Shown here: one piece after another, positions 6,349-10,815 of the stretch
Layout of the letters: every line of letters begins with the position of its first letter
Numbering within the stretch: position 1 is the stretch's first letter
Source: Actinotalea sp.
GTDB lineage: Bacteria > Actinomycetota > Actinomycetes > Actinomycetales > Cellulomonadaceae
Direction: 5' to 3'
Length of the DNA: 10,815 nt
Assembly (NCBI GenBank): GCA_014360395.1
Contig: JACIXM010000040.1
Span: 1-10,815 of the forward strand
Program-made: the position numbers and the translations under genes
Notes under the pieces: generated by a model
Database searches by the model: none
What the model was told of the DNA's origin: nothing
Seen by the model: the letters and a program-made list of their open reading frames with translations, nothing else

Positions 6349-6404
6349 GCTCCTGCTGCCCGACGCCGTGCGCACCCCTTCACCCGACCAGCAGAGGACC
6401 TGTC

Positions 6405-8141
6405 ATGAAGATCGTCATCGTCGGTGGTGTCGCGGGCGGCATGAGCGCCGCGGCCCGGGCCCGGCGCCTGCGCGAGGACGCCGAGATCGTCGTCCTCGAG
6501 CGCGGCGAGTTCGTCTCGTTCGCCAACTGCGGGCTGCCGTACCACGTGGGTGACGAGATCCCGGACCGGTCCGCCCTCCTGCTGCAGACGCCGGAGTCCC
6601 TGGCCGCCTCCCTCGACCTGGACGTGCGCATGCGGCACGAGGTGACGGGGATCGACCGCGAACGCCGGCAGGTGCACGTGCGCCGCCTCGACGGCGGCGA
6701 CGACAGCCCGCTCACGCTCGACTACGACGCGCTGGTCCTCGCGCCGGGCGCCGTCGCGCTCCGGCCGCCGATCGACGGGCTGGACCTGCCGCAGGTGCAG
6801 ACGCTGCGCACCGTCCCCGACGCCGACCGCGTCCGGGCCCTCGTCGCCGGCGGTGCCCGCCGCGCGGTCGTCCTCGGCGCCGGCTTCATCGGCATCGAGG
6901 CCGCCGAGGCGCTGCGCGAGCGCGGCCTGGACGTGCACCTGGTCGACCTCGCCGACCACGTCCTGCCCCCGCTGGACCCGGAGCTGGCCAGCCTGCTCGA
7001 CGCGGAGCTGCGCGCGCACGGCGTCGTCACGCACGTCGGCGTCGCGGCAGAGGCGATCACCAGGACCGGCCCCGTCGCGGACGAGGTCGACGTCCAGGAC
7101 GGCGCGCTGGCGGCCCCGGCCGAGGGTGGGCCCGTCGTCGTCCGCCTGTCCGACGGCACGGCGCTGCCCGCCGACGTCGTCGTCCTCTCCGTCGGCGTGC
7201 GGCCCGACAGCCGGCTCGCCGAGGAGGCCGGCCTGGAGCTGGGCCGCGGCGGTGCGATCGTCGTCGACGACGAGCAGCGGACCTCGGACCCGCACATCTG
7301 GGCGGTCGGCGACGCGACCGCGGTGCGGCACGCCGTCACCGGCGTCGTGGCCCCCGTGCCCCTGGCCGGGCCGGCGAACCGGGCAGGGCGCCGCGCCGCG
7401 GACTCGATCCTCGGCCGCCTCACCGACGCCGGCCGTGCCCGGCCCGTCCTGGGGACCGCGGTGGTGCGCGTGTTCGGCCTGACCGCCGCGGTGACGGGCG
7501 CCGGCCACGAGGCGCTGGAGCGGGCCGGCATCCCCCACCACGTCGTGCACGTCCACCCCGGGCACCATGCCGGGTACTTCCCCGGCGCCCAGCAGGTGCA
7601 CCTGCTCCTCACGTTCGCGCCCGACGGCAGGCTGCTCGGCGCCCAGGCCGTCGGCCGCGCCGGGGTGGAGAAGCGCATCGACGTCCTGGCGACCGCGCTG
7701 GCCGCCGGGATGACCGTCGACGACGTCGCCGAGCTCGAGCTGTCCTACGCCCCGCCGTACGGCTCGGCCAAGGACCCGGTGAACATGGCCGGCTTCGTCG
7801 CCCAGAACGTCCTCGGCGGCGAGCTGCGCCTGTGGTATCCCGACGAGCTGGGCACCGTCCTGGAGGAGGCGCTGGTCCTGGACGTCCGCACGGGCACGGA
7901 GTTCCGCGGCGGGCACCTGCCCGGGGCCCTCAACGTCCCCCACACCCAGCTGCGGGCGCGCCTGGACGAGGTCCGCGAGGCCGCGGCCGGGCGGCCCGTG
8001 CGGGTGCACTGCCAGAGCGGCTTCCGCTCCTACCTCGCCCACCGCGTGCTCGTGCAGGCCGGCCTGGACAGCTCGATGCTCTCCGGCGGCATGCTGACGC
8101 TGCGCGCGGCCCTGCCCGACCTCGCGCTCGAGCGCGACTGA
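6405..8141 (+). CDS. CoA-disulfide / persulfide reductase fused to C-terminal rhodanese
   Basis: FAD- and NAD(P)H-dependent single-cysteine disulfide reductase joined to a rhodanese domain. It is related to CoADR-RHD of Bacillus and the NADH-dependent persulfide reductase Npsr of Shewanella, which reduce CoA disulfide or persulfides and polysulfides, releasing H2S. In the 578 residues I see the FAD-binding VIVGGVAGGMSAA (4-16), the catalytic SFANCGLPYH with Cys42, the NAD(P)H-site VVLGAGFIGIEAAEAL, a second FAD motif WAVGDAT, and a dimerisation domain with the tyrosine motifs GYFPGAQQ and YAPPYGSAKDPVN. The rhodanese occupies about 480-578, with LVLDVRTGTEF and active-site CQSGFRS (Cys536). 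AGAGGA lies 6 bases before the ATG. It has its own promoter/operator O2. The organism probably makes mycothiol, so the true substrate may be CoA or a persulfide of another thiol. Confidence 0.94.
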   Translation: MKIVIVGGVAGGMSAAARARRLREDAEIVVLERGEFVSFANCGLPYHVGDEIPDRSALLLQTPESLAASLDLDVRMRHEVTGIDRERRQVHVRRLDGGDDSPLTLDYDALVLAPGAVALRPPIDGLDLPQVQTLRTVPDADRVRALVAGGARRAVVLGAGFIGIEAAEALRERGLDVHLVDLADHVLPPLDPELASLLDAELRAHGVVTHVGVAAEAITRTGPVADEVDVQDGALAAPAEGGPVVVRLSDGTALPADVVVLSVGVRPDSRLAEEAGLELGRGGAIVVDDEQRTSDPHIWAVGDATAVRHAVTGVVAPVPLAGPANRAGRRAADSILGRLTDAGRARPVLGTAVVRVFGLTAAVTGAGHEALERAGIPHHVVHVHPGHHAGYFPGAQQVHLLLTFAPDGRLLGAQAVGRAGVEKRIDVLATALAAGMTVDDVAELELSYAPPYGSAKDPVNMAGFVAQNVLGGELRLWYPDELGTVLEEALVLDVRTGTEFRGGHLPGALNVPHTQLRARLDEVREAAAGRPVRVHCQSGFRSYLAHRVLVQAGLDSSMLSGGMLTLRAALPDLALERD

Positions 8142-8164
8142 CGCCCCGCACGCCCCTCGGCACC

Positions 8165-8204
8165 GCTGAGCCCGACGACGGCCGCGGGAGCCGTCGGGCT
8201 CAGC
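8165..8204. terminator. Shared hairpin terminator between the reductase gene and nadB
   Basis: A 13-bp perfect stem (GCTGAGCCCGACG / CGTCGGGCTCAGC) encloses a 14-base loop in the 58-bp convergent gap. It begins 23 bases after the reductase stop. Its right arm contains the nadB stop codon (8200-8202), so the nadB C-terminal codons and the terminator use the same bases. There is no T-tract on either strand. A bidirectional terminator role is inferred from the position. Confidence 0.6.
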
Positions 8205-9897
8205 CGATCGGGCCCGGGAGCGTCAGCGGGCCGTCGCGCCAGGTCAGGGCGCCGTCGGCGGACAGCTCGCCGACGAGGCGACGGGACCACGCGGCGTCGT
8301 CGGACGCCGGGAAGTCCTCCCGGAAGTGCCCGCCGCGGGACTCGGTACGCAGGGCCGCGGCCTCGGTGAGCAGAGCCGCGACCTGGTGCAGGTTGGTCGT
8401 CTCCCACTCGGCCACCTGCGGCGCCGCGACGACACCGGGCACGACGTCGGCGCGGGTGGGGATCGCGGCGAGGCCCTGCGCCGCGGTGGCGAGCGCGGGC
8501 GCGGTGCGGATGACGCCCGGCCCGCTCTGCGCGAGCCGCTGCACCCGCGAGCGCACGGTGGCCGCGACGAGCGCGGGTTCGCCGGGCCGCTCGACGGGCT
8601 CGCGCTGCGGCACGCCGCCCACGTGGCGGGCGATGCGCTCGGCGGCCCGGTGGCCGAAGACGAGGCCCTCCAGGAGAGAGTTGGACGCCAGCCGGTTCGC
8701 CCCGTGCACCCCGGTGCACGCCACCTCCCCCGCGGCGTAGAGCCCGGCCAGGGTGGTGCGGCCGTCGAGGTCGGTGAGGACCCCGCCGGAGTGGTAGTGC
8801 TGGGCGGGCGCGACCGGTACGAGGTCCGTGGTCAGGTCGATGCCCTCGGTGAGCAGCCGCTCGTGGATGGTCGGGAAGCGGGCGCGCAGGAAGTCCGCAC
8901 CCAGGTGCCGGGCGTCGAGGAAGACGTGGTCGGAGCCGGTCAGGGCCATGCGCCGCACGATCGCGTGGGCGACGACGTCCCGGGGCGCGAGCTCGGCGAG
9001 CGGGTGCACGGCCGGCATGAACCGGACGCCGTCGGTGTCCAGCAGGAGCGCGCCCTCCCCGCGGACCGCCTCCGAGACGAGCGGGAGCTGGCCCTTGACG
9101 CCCGCGCCGAGCCACAGGACGGTCGGGTGGAACTGGACGAACTCGACGTCGGCGACCGCGGCGCCGGCGCGCAGGGCGGCCGCGAGACCGTCGCCGGTCG
9201 CCTGGGCGGGGTTCGTCGAGGACGCGTAGACCTGCCCGATGCCACCGGTGGCCAGGACGACCGCCCGGCCGAGCGCCGCGCCGACGCCGTCGCGGGTGCC
9301 CTCGCCGATGACGTGCAGCGTCACCCCGCACGCCGGGCCGGGCCGCCCGTCGGCGTCGGGTGCGGCGGTGAGGACGTCGAGCACCAGAGCGTGCTCGATC
9401 ACGTCGATGCCCGGGTCGGCCCGCACCGCCTCGAGCTGCGCCACGAGCGCCCGGGTGATCTCCGCGCCGGTCGCGTCCCCGCCGGCATGGGCGATGCGGT
9501 CCGCGCCGTGGCCGCCCTCGCGGGTCAGGGCGATCCGCCCGTCCGGCTCGGTGTCGAAGCGTGCACCGGCCGCGACGAGCTCGTGGACCCGCAGCGGGCC
9601 CTCCTGGACGAGGACGTCGACCGCGGCCGGGTCGCACAGACCCACCCCGGCGGTGAGGGTGTCGGCGCGGTGCGCCTGCGGGGAGTCCTCCGGGTCCAGC
9701 GCGGCGGCGATCCCGCCCTGCGCCCAGACCGTGGAGCCGGACGCGACCTCACCCTTGGTCACCAGGAGCACCCGGTCCACCCGCCGACGCAGCCGCAGCG
9801 CCGCGGTGAGCCCGGCGATCCCCGAACCCACGACGACGACGTCGGCGCTCGCCACCCAGCCCGGCTCCGGGGCCGCCAGGCGCCGGGGGAACCTCAC
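8200..9897 (-). CDS. nadB: L-aspartate oxidase
   Basis: FAD enzyme that oxidises L-aspartate to iminoaspartate, the first step of de novo NAD synthesis, which NadA then condenses to quinolinate. The 565 residues fit the family. Visible are the FAD dinucleotide fold [10 protein letters not shown] (21-30), [14 protein letters not shown] (53-66), [27 protein letters not shown], the substrate-site region VEFVQFHPT, the capping-domain segments ending at [10 protein letters not shown], and the FAD site [13 protein letters not shown] followed by [11 protein letters not shown] succinate dehydrogenase-like helical C-terminal domain follows. The AQHYHSGG and missing covalent-FAD context favour NadB over SdhA/FrdA. 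The GTG start overlaps the panD stop (GTGA), indicating translational coupling; the Shine-Dalgarno sequence is weak. nadA is not in the window. Confidence 0.95.
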   Translation of the reverse strand: MRFPRRLAAPEPGWVASADVVVVGSGIAGLTAALRLRRRVDRVLLVTKGEVASGSTVWAQGGIAAALDPEDSPQAHRADTLTAGVGLCDPAAVDVLVQEGPLRVHELVAAGARFDTEPDGRIALTREGGHGADRIAHAGGDATGAEITRALVAQLEAVRADPGIDVIEHALVLDVLTAAPDADGRPGPACGVTLHVIGEGTRDGVGAALGRAVVLATGGIGQVYASSTNPAQATGDGLAAALRAGAAVADVEFVQFHPTVLWLGAGVKGQLPLVSEAVRGEGALLLDTDGVRFMPAVHPLAELAPRDVVAHAIVRRMALTGSDHVFLDARHLGADFLRARFPTIHERLLTEGIDLTTDLVPVAPAQHYHSGGVLTDLDGRTTLAGLYAAGEVACTGVHGANRLASNSLLEGLVFGHRAAERIARHVGGVPQREPVERPGEPALVAATVRSRVQRLAQSGPGVIRTAPALATAAQGLAAIPTRADVVPGVVAAPQVAEWETTNLHQVAALLTEAAALRTESRGGHFREDFPASDDAAWSRRLVGELSADGALTWRDGPLTLPGPIG

Positions 9898-10376
9898 CGG
9901 GCGCCCCAGGGCAGCGCGGAGCTGAGCAGCTGGTCGGCGCCCGCACCGGTGAGGACGCCGTCGGCGGCCGCCCCCGGGTCACCGCCCAGCTCGACGATGC
10001 GGTTGGCGGCGTCGACGTGGACGACCGCCGGGGCGTAGGTGCGCGCCTCGGCGTCCGGCAGCAGCGCGTAGGCGATGAGGATGACGACGTCGCCGGGGTG
10101 CACCAGGTGCGCGGCGGCCCCGTTGACGCAGACGACGCCGGAGCCCCGCTCCCCCGCCAGGGCGTACGTGGTGAGTCGCGCGCCGTTGGTGACGTCGACG
10201 ACGTCGACCTGCTGGCCCGGCAGCACGTCCGCGGCCTCGAGCAGGTCCAGGTCGACCGTGACGGACCCGACGTAGTGCAGGTCCGCGGCCGTGACCGTCG
10301 CGCGGTGGATCTTGCCGACCATCATCGGCCGCAGCCGTCCGCTGCCGTGCCGGCCGGGCGTGTGCTCGGTCGTCAT
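9894..10376 (-). CDS. panD: Aspartate 1-decarboxylase proenzyme
   Basis: Pyruvoyl enzyme that decarboxylates L-aspartate to beta-alanine for pantothenate and CoA. Autocleavage should occur at Gly37-Ser38 in HYVGSVTVD, generating the pyruvoyl group on the new alpha chain; this corresponds to Gly24-Ser25 of the Escherichia coli enzyme. Other family motifs are [12 protein letters not shown] (22-33), [27 protein letters not shown] and VILIAYALL. The chosen ATG overlaps the panC stop as ATGA and follows a GGGGGGA ribosome-binding sequence. It gives 160 residues with a 13-residue Gly/Arg-rich extension. ATGs at Met18-Met19 would give the usual length. The C-terminal tail after VVHVD is also long. 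It lies between panC and nadB. Confidence 0.95.
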   Translation of the reverse strand: MTTEHTPGRHGSGRLRPMMVGKIHRATVTAADLHYVGSVTVDLDLLEAADVLPGQQVDVVDVTNGARLTTYALAGERGSGVVCVNGAAAHLVHPGDVVILIAYALLPDAEARTYAPAVVHVDAANRIVELGGDPGAAADGVLTGAGADQLLSSALPWGAR

Positions 10377-10815
10377 GCGGTCCCCCCTGTGGTCGTGCCG
10401 TCGCCGCGGGCCCCGAGGTGCAGGACGACGTTGTCGATGAGCCGCGTCGCGCCCACGCGCGCCGCGACGGCCAGGACGGCCTCGCCCCGGTGATCGGGGG
10501 CGACGTCGGTCGCGTCGGCCGGGTCCACGAGCGCGACGTAGTCGACGTCGACGCCCGGCTCCCGCTCGAGCAGGCCGCGGGCGGCGGCCCGCACGCCGTC
10601 GGCGTCGGCGCCGGTGGCGACCGCCTGGGCGGCGGCGCGCAGCGAGCGCCACAGGGCGAGGGCCCGGGCGCGCTGGTCGGCGTCGAGGTAGGCGTTGCGG
10701 GAGGACAGCGCCAGGCCGTCGGCGTCCCGCACGGTCGGGCCGGCCACGACCTCGACGGGGACGTCGAGGTCGTAGATCATCCGCCGGACCGCCATGAGCT
10801 GCTGCGCGTCCTTCT
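10373..10815 (-). CDS. panC: Pantothenate synthetase, C-terminal part (cut by window edge)
   Basis: Joins pantoate and beta-alanine with ATP to give pantothenate, directly using the product of the neighbouring PanD. About 147 C-terminal residues are visible of the roughly 280-300 expected; the N-terminus, including the HIGH-type motif, is beyond the right edge. The visible part begins [22 protein letters not shown], whose KDxQQ is the pantoate/ATP-site segment, and continues with [19 protein letters not shown], the hallmark family motif. A C-terminal domain with VDYVALVDP and GATRLIDNV follows. The first full codon in the window is AAG at 10813. Its TGA overlaps the panD ATG. The open frame is intact to the edge. 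Confidence 0.94.
   Translation of the reverse strand, partial: KDAQQLMAVRRMIYDLDVPVEVVAGPTVRDADGLALSSRNAYLDADQRARALALWRSLRAAAQAVATGADADGVRAAARGLLEREPGVDVDYVALVDPADATDVAPDHRGEAVLAVAARVGATRLIDNVVLHLGARGDGTTTGGTA

Noticed and set aside
6045..8042. Minus-strand open frame of about 665 codons opposite the reductase gene
   Set aside because: Mirror frame of a clear CoADR-rhodanese gene, low complexity in composition and without recognisable domains.
8326..10038. Plus-strand open frame of about 570 codons opposite nadB
   Set aside because: Antisense shadow of nadB with Gly/Arg/Asp-rich, repeat-like composition and no known motif.
1..10815. CRISPR array, tRNA/rRNA genes, insertion sequences, phage or toxin-antitoxin genes
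   Set aside because: No spaced direct repeats, cloverleaf-like tRNA sequence, transposase or integrase motifs, or paired small toxin/antitoxin genes were seen on either strand.

Overview
The window is about 75% GC with dense, partly overlapping genes. It carries an Lsr2 nucleoid protein and a panC-panD-nadB / nadC-lysS backbone. This points to a high-GC actinobacterium, most likely Micrococcales in or near Cellulomonadaceae; that placement is a judgement from gene content and protein style, not a search result.

Layout: (1) 56-1522 (+) xylulokinase XylB. (2) A convergent gap with two large adjacent hairpins, then lsr2 (1690-2019, -). (3) A minus-strand unit reading nadC (4034-4951), lysS (2477-3991), then a 59-residue single-span membrane protein (2243-2422), ending at a T-tailed intrinsic terminator (2181-2222). 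(4) A plus-strand sulfur cassette (4981-8141): single-domain rhodanese, CsoR-family repressor, SAM-dependent methyltransferase, and a CoA-disulfide/persulfide reductase fused to a rhodanese. (5) A minus-strand unit at the right edge, panC (cut by the window end), panD and nadB, joined by 4-base ATGA and GTGA overlaps.

The sulfur cassette is the most interesting part. Its repressor keeps both sensing cysteines of the CsoR family at canonical spacing (C35, C64), but the copper-ligand histidine is glycine (G60). This is the pattern of CstR-type persulfide sensors. Near-identical palindromes (ATACCCC-AG-GGGGTAT and CATACCC-CCCT-GGGTATG) lie just upstream of the cassette's first gene and of its reductase gene. 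Each overlaps a TATGCT/TATGTT -10-like hexamer. The simplest model is a two-promoter regulon controlled by its own repressor: it senses reactive sulfur and induces two sulfurtransferase domains, an NAD(P)H persulfide reductase and a methyltransferase that may cap sulfide or thiols. The methyltransferase has no assigned place in known cst systems and is the novel element.

The cassette separates nadB from nadC, which are usually neighbours in a colinear pan/nad/lysS cluster, and its first operator lies about 30 bp upstream of nadC. NAD and CoA-precursor synthesis, lysyl-tRNA synthesis and sulfur stress may therefore be physically and perhaps regulatorily linked. No CRISPR array, tRNA, rRNA, insertion sequence or phage gene was seen. 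No gene-free stretch exceeds 300 bases.
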